NCBI RefSeq assembly: GCF_004006175.1 | Contig: NZ_CP033222.1 | Location: 62,001-126,000, forward strand | From: Parasedimentitalea marina | GTDB taxonomy: Bacteria > Pseudomonadota > Alphaproteobacteria > Rhodobacterales > Rhodobacteraceae | Length of the DNA stretch: 64,000 nt | Direction of reading: 5' to 3' | Shown here: in pieces, positions 16,605 to 26,275 of the stretch | How the letters are laid out: the number at the start of each line of letters is the position of its first letter | How positions within the stretch are numbered: position 1 is the first letter of the stretch | The notes under the pieces: generated by a model | Seen by the model: only the letters and a program-made list of their open reading frames with translations | Databases searched by the model: none | What the model was told of the DNA's origin: nothing | Position numbers and translations under genes: made by a program

Positions 16605-18242
16605 ATGGGCCAGCACGACAGATATGACGCCATTGTGGCGGGCGCCGGGCATAATGGGCTAACCACTGCCTGCTACCTTGCCAAGGCTGGGCTGAAGGTG
16701 CTGGTGGTGGAAAAGAACGACTGGATCGGTGGCGCGGCTGTCAGCCGCTCGCTGCATGACGGCTGGACCTATTCCAATTGTTCGTATGTCTGTTCCTTGC
16801 TGCGCCGCGAAATCGTGCGTGATCTGGAACTGCCAAAATACGGGTTGCAGGTCATTCCCTATGAGGGGGGTGCCAGTTTTACCCGCGATGGCGATTATTT
16901 TGCCTATATGTCCGACCATGATGCGCTGCGCCGTGAAATGGCACGGCATTCTGCGCATGATGTTGACGCCTACGAGCGCTTTAGCCAGACCGTGATCCGC
17001 CAATGCCGTTTTATCCGGCCTTTCCTGCTGCGCAATGCGCCAGACCCCACATCGATCAAGCCGCGCGATATCAGTGAGCTGCTGTTCCTGGTGAAACAGG
17101 CGCATGGTCTGGGCGCCAAGGAGCTGGGCGAGACACTGCGGTTCTGGTCAATGTCGATCGGCGATTTCCTGGATGAGCATTTTGAAAGCGATCTGATCAA
17201 GGCGCATATTGCTGGGGCTGGCATTATTGGCACCGGGCTTGGCGTCTACTCTCCCGGCACGGCCTACGTTTTACTGCACCACTACATGGGGGATGTGGAT
17301 GGGGCCATTGGCGCCTGGGGATTTGCCCGTGGCGGTATGGGGGCGATTTCCAATGCGCTTGGCGCCTGCTTTGAAGAGGCTGGTGGCAAAATCGTTATGG
17401 GCTCGGGTGTTGACAAGTTCCTTGTCAAGGACGGCAAGGCGACCGGTGTCGCGCTGGAAAATGGCGATGAATACTACGCGCCCATAGTGGCCTCTAACAT
17501 GGATGTGAAGCGGACGTTCCTGCAACACACCGGCCAAGAACATCTGCCAGAGGATTTCACCAAGGCAGTCAAACGGTTCAAGATTCGCGGCTCCTCGGGC
17601 AAGCTGAATATCGCGCTCGACGCGCTGCCGAAATTCCCTGCTGCCCCAAAAGGCGCCCCATTTCTGCGGGGTGACATGCATTGTTCCGAAAGCCTGAACG
17701 AGCTTGAGCGCGCCTATGATGACTGGAAAGAGGGCCGCTGGTCGCAGAACCCCTATTTTGACATGCTGATCCCCAGCCAGATTGATCCAACCATGGCGCC
17801 TCCGGGCAAGCATATGATGACGGTCTTTGTCCAATATGCGCCCTACGATCTAGAGGTGAACGGCGTGCGGTCCGGTACCAACTGGACCGATGAAACCCGC
17901 AAAAGCTTTGCGGAGTGTGTCTTTGATAAACTGGAACAGGCCTGCCCTGATATTCGCTCAAAGACGCTGCATGCAGAGATCCGCACGCCGTTGGATATCG
18001 AAAACGAGGTTGGGCTTACCGAGGGTAATATCTTTCAGGGAGAGCTGACATTCGACCAGTTATTGTTCAACCGTCCTGTGCCGGGCTACGCGCAATACGA
18101 CACGCCGATTAGCGGCATGTATATTGTCGGCTCCTCGGCGCATCCGGGTGGTGGCGTGATGGCGGCTCCGGGTGCCAATGCCGCCAAAGAAATCCTGCGA
18201 AATACCGGCAAAGGTCGCGCCATCCGCGGCTATGCGGCCTGA
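16605..18242 (+). CDS. FAD-dependent oxidoreductase, phytoene-desaturase/PYROXD2-like
   Basis: A 545-residue flavoprotein. It has an N-terminal Rossmann motif (DAIVAGAGHNGLTTACYLAKAG, then VVEKNDWIGGAA) and a C-terminal FAD segment (GMYIVGSSAHPGGGVMAAPGANAA). This superfamily includes carotenoid desaturases and amine oxidases, but the PYROXD2 group has no settled reaction. First gene of an operon with a second FAD oxidoreductase (11-base gap), a GcvT-like protein and an aminotransferase. That setting suggests oxidation of an N-methylated amine with transfer of the C1 unit to folate. Preceded by GGAGGAATTCT. Confidence 0.8.
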   Translation: MGQHDRYDAIVAGAGHNGLTTACYLAKAGLKVLVVEKNDWIGGAAVSRSLHDGWTYSNCSYVCSLLRREIVRDLELPKYGLQVIPYEGGASFTRDGDYFAYMSDHDALRREMARHSAHDVDAYERFSQTVIRQCRFIRPFLLRNAPDPTSIKPRDISELLFLVKQAHGLGAKELGETLRFWSMSIGDFLDEHFESDLIKAHIAGAGIIGTGLGVYSPGTAYVLLHHYMGDVDGAIGAWGFARGGMGAISNALGACFEEAGGKIVMGSGVDKFLVKDGKATGVALENGDEYYAPIVASNMDVKRTFLQHTGQEHLPEDFTKAVKRFKIRGSSGKLNIALDALPKFPAAPKGAPFLRGDMHCSESLNELERAYDDWKEGRWSQNPYFDMLIPSQIDPTMAPPGKHMMTVFVQYAPYDLEVNGVRSGTNWTDETRKSFAECVFDKLEQACPDIRSKTLHAEIRTPLDIENEVGLTEGNIFQGELTFDQLLFNRPVPGYAQYDTPISGMYIVGSSAHPGGGVMAAPGANAAKEILRNTGKGRAIRGYAA

Positions 18243-18253
18243 GGGAGATAGCA

Positions 18254-19825
18254 ATGAGCCCTAAAACCTATGATGCCATTGTGATTGGTGGCGGCCACAA
18301 TGGACTGGCCGCAGCTGCGACCCTAGCGCGCAAAGGCAAATCCGTCTGCGTGATCGAGCAGAACGACAGCTGTGGTGGCATGGCCCGAAATGCAGCTTTT
18401 GCCAGCGGTGCCCAGGCGCCGCAGATCGCGCATCTTTTGTACAATCTGAACCCTAAAGTCGCCAAGGAATTGGGCATTGGCACGTCCAAGGCCCCGCTTC
18501 TGACCAAAGAACTGCCCACTGTGTCGCTCAAAGAAGATGGCGACCACGTTGTCATTCACGGCACCAAGGCGCGGCTTGCGTCTGGTGCCATCCACCCCGA
18601 GGCCGCCACCTATGAAGAGCTGATCTCGCGGCTTATTCGTTTTGCGGCGCTGCTCGGTCAGCTCTCAACCAAATCGCCACCCTCGCTTGACGGCGGTCTC
18701 ACTGATCTCGCCACCCTCGGAGAACTGGCAGGCCTGGCCAAACTGGGGCTGGATCTTAAGCGTATGGGCAAAAAGGAGATGCGCGAATTCCTGCGGGTGA
18801 TCCTGTCTAATATCTATGACCTTACCCTGGATGAACTGGCAGATGACGCGCTGGCCGGCGCAATGACAGCGGATGCGGTTCGCGGGGCCTATGCCGGTCC
18901 CCGATCACCCGGCACGGTGTTCTCGTTGATGTATCGTTTGGGTCAGGGTGGAGGAACGCAGCTGCCAATTGGCGGCATGGGGGCCGTGTCGCGCGCCTTT
19001 GAACAGGCCGCCCGTGCCGCTGGCGTTGACATTCTCACCGGGAAGGGCGTGACCCGGGTTCTGGTCGAAGAAGACCGCGCTGCTGGCGTCGCGCTCTCTG
19101 ATGGAGAGGTGTTAAAGGCCCGGGCCGTGCTGTCCAATGCCGGCCCCAAAGCGACGATGATGCTGGCGGGTGCCGAACATTACGATGTCGAAGCGGTGCG
19201 CCGCATGCGCAACCAACGCTGCAAGGGCACCGCCGCCAAGGTGAACCTGTTGCTCAAAAGCGCCCCGGTGTTCCCCGGCCTCAGTGCCGAGCTGACAGCG
19301 GGTCGCCTGCTGATTGCCCCCAGCGCCACCTATGTGGAGCGGGCTTTCAATCCGGCCAAATATGGCGAGCTGCCATCAGATCCAGTGATTGAACTGGTGA
19401 TCCCCTCACTCACCGATCCCAGTCTTGCCACTGACAACCAGCATATTCTGTCGGCTGTCGTGAGCTTTGTGCCACATGGGCTGGAAGGCGGCTGGGACAA
19501 AAGCGCCCAAGACCGTCTTGTGGCGCTTACCCTTGGGACACTCGAAAAATATTCCCCTGGCATCAGCGATCTGGTGCTGGAGCAACAGGTGATGAGCCCT
19601 GCCGATATCGAGGCTGCGACCGGCGCACCCGGTGGCCATTGGCACCATGCCGAGATGGGCATCGACCAGATCCTCACCGTGCGGCCGGCCAATGGCATGG
19701 CCCATTATCGCTTTGGCCCTGTCGGCTATTACCTGTGCGGTGCGGGCGCCCATCCCGGCGGTGACGTCACTGGTGTGGCGGGCCGCAACAGTGCCCTGCA
19801 ACTTTTGAAAGACGGGGTGCTGTGA
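18254..19825 (+). CDS. FAD-dependent oxidoreductase, phytoene-desaturase/PYROXD2-like
   Basis: A 523-residue paralogue of the preceding flavoprotein. It has DAIVIGGGHNGLAAAATLARKG at the N-terminus, VIEQNDSCGGMA, and a C-terminal YLCGAGAHPGGDVTGVAGRNSA segment. The pair is adjacent and co-transcribed, so the two may form a heteromer as seen in some two-subunit flavoenzymes; that is inference. The stop overlaps the ATG of the GcvT-like gene (TGATG). Confidence 0.8.
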   Translation: MSPKTYDAIVIGGGHNGLAAAATLARKGKSVCVIEQNDSCGGMARNAAFASGAQAPQIAHLLYNLNPKVAKELGIGTSKAPLLTKELPTVSLKEDGDHVVIHGTKARLASGAIHPEAATYEELISRLIRFAALLGQLSTKSPPSLDGGLTDLATLGELAGLAKLGLDLKRMGKKEMREFLRVILSNIYDLTLDELADDALAGAMTADAVRGAYAGPRSPGTVFSLMYRLGQGGGTQLPIGGMGAVSRAFEQAARAAGVDILTGKGVTRVLVEEDRAAGVALSDGEVLKARAVLSNAGPKATMMLAGAEHYDVEAVRRMRNQRCKGTAAKVNLLLKSAPVFPGLSAELTAGRLLIAPSATYVERAFNPAKYGELPSDPVIELVIPSLTDPSLATDNQHILSAVVSFVPHGLEGGWDKSAQDRLVALTLGTLEKYSPGISDLVLEQQVMSPADIEAATGAPGGHWHHAEMGIDQILTVRPANGMAHYRFGPVGYYLCGAGAHPGGDVTGVAGRNSALQLLKDGVL

Positions 19826-21003
19826 TGAGCAAACATGTTCCCATTGGCCTAATCGAGACACCCTTCCAACCGCGCTTGGAAGGATTGAGCACCGCCAAAA
19901 GCTGGACCAATTGGGCTGGCTATATCTCGCCGCTGACACTGGACACGGTGGAGTTTGAATATTTCGCCATCCGCAATCAGGCGACGCTGTTCGACATCTC
20001 TCCGATGCATAAGTACCGCATCTCCGGCCCGGATGCCCTGAAGGTGATGAACCGGCTGGTGACCCGAAATGTCGCCAAACTGCGTGATGGTCGCGTGGGC
20101 TATGCGATGTGGTGCGACGAAGAGGGCATGTTGATCGACGATGGCACGATTTTCCGTTTCTCAGAGACCGATTTTCGACTGTGTTGTCAGGAGACGATGT
20201 TTACCTGGCTGTTAGACACTGCCTGGGGCTTTGACGTTGAGATCCGGGATGAGAGCCACGATATAGCCGCGCTCTCGTTGCAGGGGCCAACCTCATTCTC
20301 GCTGCTGCAGGACGCAGGCCTTGGTGCTGTTGCCGACATGAAGCCCTTTGACTGGCGCGAGATTGAACCGGACCTGTGGATTTCGCGCACAGGATTTACC
20401 GGCGATCTTGGCTATGAGCTTTGGGTTCCCTGGGACAAGGCGCTGGCGCTATGGGATCGGCTTTGGCAGGCGGGTGATCATTGGGGCCTGCGGGTGATTG
20501 GCTTTGAAGCACTGAACATTTGCCGCATTGAGGCGGGGTTCATCGCTGCTGGCGTTGATTTTCAACCGGTCCATACCGCGGTCCGCCTGGGGCGTGGTCG
20601 CAGCCCGCTTGAGCTGGGGTTTGGCAAGATGGTTGCCTTTGACAAGGGTCATTTCAATGGCCGCCGGGCCCTGATGACGCAACAGGAGAAAGGTCTGCGC
20701 TATCACCTGCGCAAGATCGACATAGGGGGGTTCAAGCCCGCCGATGGCGCGCTGCTTTATCATCGCAAAAAGAAAGAAGTCGGCCATGTCACTTCGGGTA
20801 TCTGGTCGCCCACAACCAAGCGCAATATCGCCCTGGCGGAATTCAAGGCGCCTTATGGCGAAGGGATCAAAGATGATCTCTGGGCCGAGGTTTACGTCAA
20901 TGAAGAGGGTCAGTGGGACAAGCGACTGGTGAAGGTCGAAATTGAGGACAACCCCTTCTTCAACAACTCCCGCGCACGGGCCACCCCGCCCCGGCCCTTC
21001 TGA
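19825..21003 (+). CDS. GcvT-family aminomethyltransferase-like protein
   Basis: A 392-residue protein of the glycine-cleavage T-protein/DMGDH superfamily. It shows WAGYISPLTLDTVEFEYFAIRN, LFDISPMHKYRISGPDAL, then SRTGFTGDLGYELWV and a C-terminal barrel domain. Family members pass a methyl or methylene group from an amine or sulfonium to tetrahydrofolate. It is distinct from the housekeeping gcvT at 36.3 kb: longer and embedded between flavoproteins and an aminotransferase. It probably serves as a folate-dependent demethylase in this operon; the methyl donor is unknown. Confidence 0.83.
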   Translation: MSKHVPIGLIETPFQPRLEGLSTAKSWTNWAGYISPLTLDTVEFEYFAIRNQATLFDISPMHKYRISGPDALKVMNRLVTRNVAKLRDGRVGYAMWCDEEGMLIDDGTIFRFSETDFRLCCQETMFTWLLDTAWGFDVEIRDESHDIAALSLQGPTSFSLLQDAGLGAVADMKPFDWREIEPDLWISRTGFTGDLGYELWVPWDKALALWDRLWQAGDHWGLRVIGFEALNICRIEAGFIAAGVDFQPVHTAVRLGRGRSPLELGFGKMVAFDKGHFNGRRALMTQQEKGLRYHLRKIDIGGFKPADGALLYHRKKKEVGHVTSGIWSPTTKRNIALAEFKAPYGEGIKDDLWAEVYVNEEGQWDKRLVKVEIEDNPFFNNSRARATPPRPF

Positions 21004-21021
21004 TACTGGAGCACGAAAATC

Positions 21022-22404
21022 ATGACTGAGATGAGCAGCCACAGGGGCTCGAATGAGCCCAGTGCCAAGACCCTGCTGGACTGGGATCGCACCCATCAGA
21101 TCCACCCCTGGATGGCGACGGACGACTGGCGCGACTACGACAACATGCTGGTTGAGACTGCCGATGGTATCTACATGTGGGATGGCAACGGTAAGCGCTA
21201 TATCGATGGTCCGGGCGGCATGTGGTGCACCCAAATCGGCTATGGTCGTCGCGACATGGCCGATGCCATCGCAGCGCAGGTGTTGAAACTGCCCTATACC
21301 TCGCCGTTCACCAACACGACCGAGCCATCGGCCGTACTGGCCAAGAAGATGGCCGACATGGCGCCGGGGGATCTTAACAACGTTTTCTTCACCACCGGTG
21401 GCTCCACCGCAGTTGATACAGCGCTGCGCACCATGCAGTACCTCAACAACCGGTTGGGGCGTCCCAACAAAAAGAAAATCCTCGCGCGGGAAAAAGGCTA
21501 TCACGGATCCACGTATCTGGCTCATTCGGTGACCGGCAAGGAACGTGACAAAAGCCATTTCGATTTTGAAACCCGGCTGGTGCATTTTCTGCCCGACGTG
21601 AATCCCTATCGTCGCCCCGATGGCATGACCGTTGACGCCTGGTGCGATGCCAAAGTTGCCGACCTTGAGAATGCCATTGCCGAAATTGGGGCCGACAGCA
21701 TCGGCGCCTTCATCGCCGAACCGGTGCTCAGTTCCGGCGGCGTCATTGTCCCGGCCCCCGGCTACCACAAACGCACGCTGGAGTTATGTCGGGCCCATGA
21801 TATCCTGTATATCTCGGATGAGGTGGTCACCGGCTTTGGACGTCTGGGCCATTGGTTTGCCTCAGAGGAGGTTTTTGGCATCGTCCCCGACATGATCACC
21901 TGCGCCAAAGGGCTTACCTCGGGCTATCTGCCACTGGGGGCCTGCATCATTTCTGACCGGGTGATGGAGCAGATGAGCCACCTGGGCGAGGCCTCATCTT
22001 TTACCAATGGCTACACCTATTCCGGCCACCCTGTGTCCTGTGCTGCTGCGCTCAAGAATATCGAGATCATTGAAAATGAAGGCATTCTGGAGCACGTGCG
22101 CGCGGTGACACCGCATTTTCAGTCTCGTCTGCGCGACCTGCTGAAATATGATATTGTCGGCGATGCCCGTGGCGAAGGGTTGTTGGGCTGCATTGAATGC
22201 CGCGCTAATGATCTTGAGGCAGAGCGGCAGCTTGGGTCGATGATAGATGCCGCCTGCGAGGAGATGGGCCTGATCGTGCGTCCTCTGATCAATATGGCAG
22301 TGTTCTCGCCGCCGTTGATCATCACGCTGGAACAGATTGACGAGCTGTTCGATATTCTGGAACGCGCCATTCAGCAGGTAGAAGCCGCGCTGCTCAAAGA
22401 GTAG
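21022..22404 (+). CDS. Class III (omega) aminotransferase
   Basis: A 460-residue PLP enzyme. It has FFTTGGSTAVDTALR, KGYHGSTYLA, ISDEVVTGFGRLGH and MITCAKGLTSGYLPLGA, with the catalytic Lys in the last. It resembles the polyamine/taurine-pyruvate aminotransferase group. It is the last catabolic gene of the FAD-GcvT operon, 18 bases after the GcvT-like gene. A substrate with a primary amine in addition to N-methyl groups is implied, which would fit the Pot-type importer nearby. Confidence 0.87.
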   Translation: MTEMSSHRGSNEPSAKTLLDWDRTHQIHPWMATDDWRDYDNMLVETADGIYMWDGNGKRYIDGPGGMWCTQIGYGRRDMADAIAAQVLKLPYTSPFTNTTEPSAVLAKKMADMAPGDLNNVFFTTGGSTAVDTALRTMQYLNNRLGRPNKKKILAREKGYHGSTYLAHSVTGKERDKSHFDFETRLVHFLPDVNPYRRPDGMTVDAWCDAKVADLENAIAEIGADSIGAFIAEPVLSSGGVIVPAPGYHKRTLELCRAHDILYISDEVVTGFGRLGHWFASEEVFGIVPDMITCAKGLTSGYLPLGACIISDRVMEQMSHLGEASSFTNGYTYSGHPVSCAAALKNIEIIENEGILEHVRAVTPHFQSRLRDLLKYDIVGDARGEGLLGCIECRANDLEAERQLGSMIDAACEEMGLIVRPLINMAVFSPPLIITLEQIDELFDILERAIQQVEAALLKE

Positions 22405-22440
22405 GCTTGGGACCAGACAATATAAAGGACAGGGTGTCAG

Positions 22441-22893
22441 ATGAGCGAAGCACTGGTGATACGGCCTTTACGGGCCGAGGACGAGGCGGACTGGCGCCGC
22501 CTCTGGACGGCCTATTTGCAGTTTTATGACACCACATTGCCGGAAGAGGTGTTTCAAACGGCATTCTCACGCTTGCTGGAACAAAACAATCGCGAGTTTC
22601 AGGGCCTGATTGCAACGGTGGACGGGGTCGCGGTGGGGCTGGCGCATTTTCTGTTTCACCGCACCCTGTGGGCGACCACGGACACCTGTTATTTGATGGA
22701 TCTGTTTGCCGACCCAAATGTGCGGGGACAGGGTGTGGGCCGGGCTTTGATCGAGGGCGTGCGTCAGCGCGCGCTGGCAGCCGACATTCCAAGCCTTTAT
22801 TGGATGACCCAGGAATTCAATTATCCGGGCCGCACCCTTTACGATAAGGTCGCCGAGAAAACGCCATTTATTGTTTACGAGATAAACAGCTGA
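22441..22893 (+). CDS. GNAT-family N-acetyltransferase
   Basis: A 150-residue acetyltransferase. It has the acetyl-CoA-binding motif A (VRGQGVGRALIEGV) after CYLMDLFADPN, and a C-terminal YPGRTLYDKVAEKTPFIVYE. It starts 36 bases after the aminotransferase and is probably co-transcribed. It may acetylate an amine intermediate; the substrate is unknown. Confidence 0.85.
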   Translation: MSEALVIRPLRAEDEADWRRLWTAYLQFYDTTLPEEVFQTAFSRLLEQNNREFQGLIATVDGVAVGLAHFLFHRTLWATTDTCYLMDLFADPNVRGQGVGRALIEGVRQRALAADIPSLYWMTQEFNYPGRTLYDKVAEKTPFIVYEINS

Positions 22894-22943
22894 TCCAGGG
22901 TCCACGGCGGTAGTGCCCCTATGGACCCGACACAAACAGTCTC

Positions 22944-24983
22944 TCAAACTGTATGTTCACGCCGACCGTATTTCTGGGCGATATCGACTTCCTCGCCCAG
23001 ATCTATCGCGGCGCGATAGCCGCTTTGCACGGCTGCCGCGATGATATTCGGGGCTTCGGCATCGCCAATGCGCACCAGTGATTTCACCCCAGCCTGAGCC
23101 AGATCTTCGCCCATATTCCTGAGACCCTCATAAAGTCCCAGAACCGGGATGCGCCGGGTCAGCGGGATCACCGCGTCGCAGGCCAATGGCCTGCGATCGC
23201 CTGTCAAACCGCATTCCAGCACGGCCTCACCCCAGTTGGCCGCAACCAGCATCACATTGGTCAGAACCTCGACCCCGGCCTCAATCAGGGTCGTGTTGGA
23301 TTGGTAAACTTCCGTGGTCCATTGGCCCCAGTCACAGGGCCGACCCGCCGGGGTCACCAGTGTCACGCGATGTCCGTCTTTGCGCAACTGCAGCGCCAGA
23401 ACTGAACCTAAATAGTAATGATCATCATCATAAATCACCACATGGTCCGCCTCGATGGTGTTGCCTGCCAATACAACATCAGCGCTGATCACCATGCCCG
23501 CGGTCCCTGCTTCAAGCCCGGTATCAGAATGCCGGCCCAGGGTGTCACTGGCCCATCGCGCGCCAGTGGCGGCCACCACATGGGTGACGTCGAGATCGAA
23601 CACATCTTGCGCCTTTAGCGGGCTTTCGGGGTAAACTTCGACTGTGTCCAACTTGTCGATCTGACCCACGCGCCAATCCCGCACCCGCGCCCATTCGCTC
23701 ATCCCGGGCAGCCGGGATTCGTAGTTTAGTCGTCCACCCAGATTGCGGCTGGCCTCGGCCAGAAGGACGCTGTGGCCCCGTTCTCCCAACACTCTGGCGG
23801 CTTCCAAACCAGCAGGACCCGCGCCCACGACCAGCACTTTTTCCGGCTTTTTGGTTGGCGTCACCCGTTCTGGATGCCAGCCCTGACGCCACTCTTCACC
23901 CATGGTTGGGTTTTGCGTGCATCGCAGAGGCACGCCAAGTGAATCATGGGCGTAGCAAATATTGCAGCCGATACATTCCCGGATATCTTCCGCGCGGCCC
24001 TCATTGATCTTATTGGGCAAAAAGGGATCAGCAATCGACGGGCGCGCAGCTCCGATCAGATCCTGACCGCCCTGCCGCAGAACCCGCGCCATTGTATCCG
24101 GCGAGGTAAAGCGGCCCACGGCCACAACCGGCTTGGACGTCAGTTGTTTCGCCTTGGCAATGTCATCGGTAAACGAGGCTTCTTTGACGAACCGGCTGGC
24201 GCCCATCTCTATTCCGTAGTCGGGCACCACTAAATCCCAAAGGTCCGGCAAATCGGCGAGCATGGCAAAGGCGTCATAACTTTCAGCATCCCCCAACCCG
24301 ACCGAGAACCGCGTGGCCACTGCGCATTTGTGGCCGACGGCCTCTTTGGTTTCCTCTATCAGCTCACGAACGAGGCGAACCCGATTTTCCAGGCAGCCAC
24401 CATATTCATCGCTGCGGGTGTTGATTACCGGATCCATGAATTCTGACAGCAGATAGCCATGGGTGGCATAGACATAGACAATGTCGAACCCGGCCTCGAC
24501 AGCCCGCAGGGCCGCATCGCGATGCCATTTGCGAATGTCCCGGATGTCCTGCCGGTCAATCTTGCGGGCCTGCCCCGGATGCAGAACCGAGGCATCTGTT
24601 TGTGGTCGGTTGCGCAGCCCCAAGGGTGCGAGCCGGGTGCCAAAATTGGTCACCATCCCGCCGCCAATCCAAAGCTCAACCCCCGCCAATGCACCATGCT
24701 CATGCACGGCATCCGTCATCAGCCTGTTGGCCCTGATGTCGTCATTGTCCCAGAGTGCGGCGTAAGGATAACTATCATTGTCCGACGTCGGGTGAATTGA
24801 ACAGAACTCGGTATTGACCACCCCCCAGCCACCCTCGGCCTTCATCCCACGCATCGCCGCCACTGCGCGGGGGCGCCGCCAGCCCATGCCAGAACAGTGG
24901 GGCACCTGGTAAAACCGGTTTTTTGTGGTCACGGGACCAATCTGTAATGGCTGAAACAGGATGTCATGGCGAGCATCGCGCAT
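22944..24983 (-). CDS. TMADH-like FMN/[4Fe-4S]/FAD oxidoreductase (dimethylglycine or related methylamine demethylase)
   Basis: A 679-residue enzyme of the trimethylamine dehydrogenase / old-yellow-enzyme family. An N-terminal FMN barrel begins HDILFQPLQIGPVTTKNRFY. VPHC near residue 30 matches the cysteine that binds FMN covalently in TMADH. CIGCNIC followed by LRCTQNP supplies the [4Fe-4S] ligands. A C-terminal dinucleotide-binding domain starts VLVVGAGPAGLEAARVLG. Relatives include TMADH, DgcA (dimethylglycine) and StcD (N-methylproline). Given a GbcA-like oxygenase nearby and soxBDAG downstream, dimethylglycine to sarcosine is the best guess. Divergent from the binding-protein gene, with a TTGAGCGCTCAA site between. 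Confidence 0.82.
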   Translation of the reverse strand: MRDARHDILFQPLQIGPVTTKNRFYQVPHCSGMGWRRPRAVAAMRGMKAEGGWGVVNTEFCSIHPTSDNDSYPYAALWDNDDIRANRLMTDAVHEHGALAGVELWIGGGMVTNFGTRLAPLGLRNRPQTDASVLHPGQARKIDRQDIRDIRKWHRDAALRAVEAGFDIVYVYATHGYLLSEFMDPVINTRSDEYGGCLENRVRLVRELIEETKEAVGHKCAVATRFSVGLGDAESYDAFAMLADLPDLWDLVVPDYGIEMGASRFVKEASFTDDIAKAKQLTSKPVVAVGRFTSPDTMARVLRQGGQDLIGAARPSIADPFLPNKINEGRAEDIRECIGCNICYAHDSLGVPLRCTQNPTMGEEWRQGWHPERVTPTKKPEKVLVVGAGPAGLEAARVLGERGHSVLLAEASRNLGGRLNYESRLPGMSEWARVRDWRVGQIDKLDTVEVYPESPLKAQDVFDLDVTHVVAATGARWASDTLGRHSDTGLEAGTAGMVISADVVLAGNTIEADHVVIYDDDHYYLGSVLALQLRKDGHRVTLVTPAGRPCDWGQWTTEVYQSNTTLIEAGVEVLTNVMLVAANWGEAVLECGLTGDRRPLACDAVIPLTRRIPVLGLYEGLRNMGEDLAQAGVKSLVRIGDAEAPNIIAAAVQSGYRAAIDLGEEVDIAQKYGRREHTV

Positions 24984-25024
24984 CTAATTCTCTTTCTTGG
25001 CTTGTGAGTTAGCATTTTGTTTAT

Positions 25025-25036
25025 TTGAGCGCTCAA
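25025..25036. promoter_or_regulatory. TetR/BetI-type operator, site 2
   Basis: TTGAGCGCTCAA, extended to a 20-base near-palindrome at 25021-25040. It lies between the divergent TMADH-like and binding-protein genes. Same core as site 1. Confidence 0.7.
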
Positions 25037-25129
25037 TTAAATCTTGAGTCAAGGGGTCTCAACGCCTAACCTAACCCAAGGCCTAAAGACAAAAACAATG
25101 CGTGGGCCCTTTTCAACTGGGAGACACTG

Positions 25130-26191
25130 ATGAAACATTTTACGACGGTCGCGGCCCTTGCTTGCGCTTTCAGCCTACCCTTGGGCACCGCCCTGGCAGC
25201 CGAGGACAGCCTTACAATCTTTGACTGGGCCGGCTACGAGGACCCAGAGTTCTTTACCGCCTATACGGCCAAACACGACACCCCGCCGACCTTTGCGTTT
25301 TTTGGCGATGAAGAAGAAGCGTTTCAAAAATTGCGCTCTGGCTTTCGGGCCGATGTGGCCCATCCCTGCTCGCAATCGGTGCCTAAATGGATCGAGGCCG
25401 GGCTGCTAGACCCTCTGGACACCTCGCGCATCCCCCGGTGGGCTGAACTGGAAGCGTCATTCCGCGATATCCCTGCCTTCCAGAAAGACGGAAAGCCCTA
25501 TTTTGTGCCCGTTGACTGGGGCAATACCGCAGTCACCTACCATACCGACCATCTGAGTGATGGCGATGTCACCTCGTTGCAGTCCTTTGCGGATCCCAAG
25601 CACGCGGGCCGTATTTCCATCGGTGACAACGTCGATGACGCCTATGCGCTGGGGTTCCTAGCCACCGGCGTCAAGGACTGGAGCCAGGCGACGGATGCCC
25701 AATTTCAGGCGGCTTCGGCCTTTTTGCGCCAGGTCCATAGCAATGTTCGTACCTATTGGGCCGATGGGGCATCTTTGGCGCAGCTGATGCAAAGTGGCGA
25801 GGTCTATCTGTCCTGGGCCTGGAACGAAACCTATTCCACCATGACCTACGAAGGCCACCCGATTGCCATGAAACGCGACACCACCGAGGGCGCCTCCAGC
25901 TGGGTCTGCGGCTATGTCAAACTGGCCAATGCGCCCGGATCAGAGGATAAGTTCTACGACTTCATCAACGCCTGGCTGGAACCAAAGACCGCCGATTATC
26001 TGGTTAGCGCCTGGGGATATGGTCATGGCAATGCGGCCGCAATGGCTGAAATGAACACCGAAGATCTGGCGGCGATGGGTCTGGATTCGACTGATAAACT
26101 GCGCGCCAACACTCTGTGGCAGTCTCCGGTTCCTGTCACCCTGCGCGAAAAGATGATCGCCGAATTCGAGCTGATCAAAGCAGGTTTCTAG
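25130..26191 (+). CDS. Pot-type ABC transporter periplasmic binding protein
   Basis: A 353-residue precursor with a signal peptide cleaved near ALAAED. The mature domain is PotD/SBP_bac_8-like: LTIFDWAGYEDPEFF, FFGDEEEAFQKLRSG, PYFVPVDWGNTAVTYH and a tryptophan-rich C-terminal part (VSAWGYGHGN). It presumably delivers a polyamine-like or quaternary amine to the PotBCA components encoded convergently downstream. GGGAG lies just upstream of the ATG, and a strong terminator follows. Confidence 0.85.
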   Translation: MKHFTTVAALACAFSLPLGTALAAEDSLTIFDWAGYEDPEFFTAYTAKHDTPPTFAFFGDEEEAFQKLRSGFRADVAHPCSQSVPKWIEAGLLDPLDTSRIPRWAELEASFRDIPAFQKDGKPYFVPVDWGNTAVTYHTDHLSDGDVTSLQSFADPKHAGRISIGDNVDDAYALGFLATGVKDWSQATDAQFQAASAFLRQVHSNVRTYWADGASLAQLMQSGEVYLSWAWNETYSTMTYEGHPIAMKRDTTEGASSWVCGYVKLANAPGSEDKFYDFINAWLEPKTADYLVSAWGYGHGNAAAMAEMNTEDLAAMGLDSTDKLRANTLWQSPVPVTLREKMIAEFELIKAGF

Positions 26192-26215
26192 CGCCATTTA
26201 CATCCAGCTGAAGAA

Positions 26216-26245
26216 GGCCCCGGTTATCATACCGGGGCCCTTTTT
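26216..26245 (+). terminator. Rho-independent terminator after the binding-protein gene
   Basis: A nine-base stem (GGCCCCGGT / ACCGGGGCC) with a six-base loop, followed by C and TTTTT. It lies between convergent genes and could also end transcription from the minus strand, though less well. Confidence 0.88.
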
Positions 26246-26275
26246 GTGTCTGGAACAGCGCGTGTAAATGCGCCG

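Noticed and set aside
20449..21768. A 439-codon minus-strand frame opposite the GcvT-like and aminotransferase genes
   Set aside because: It spans two real genes with intact motifs; its own translation shows no domain.
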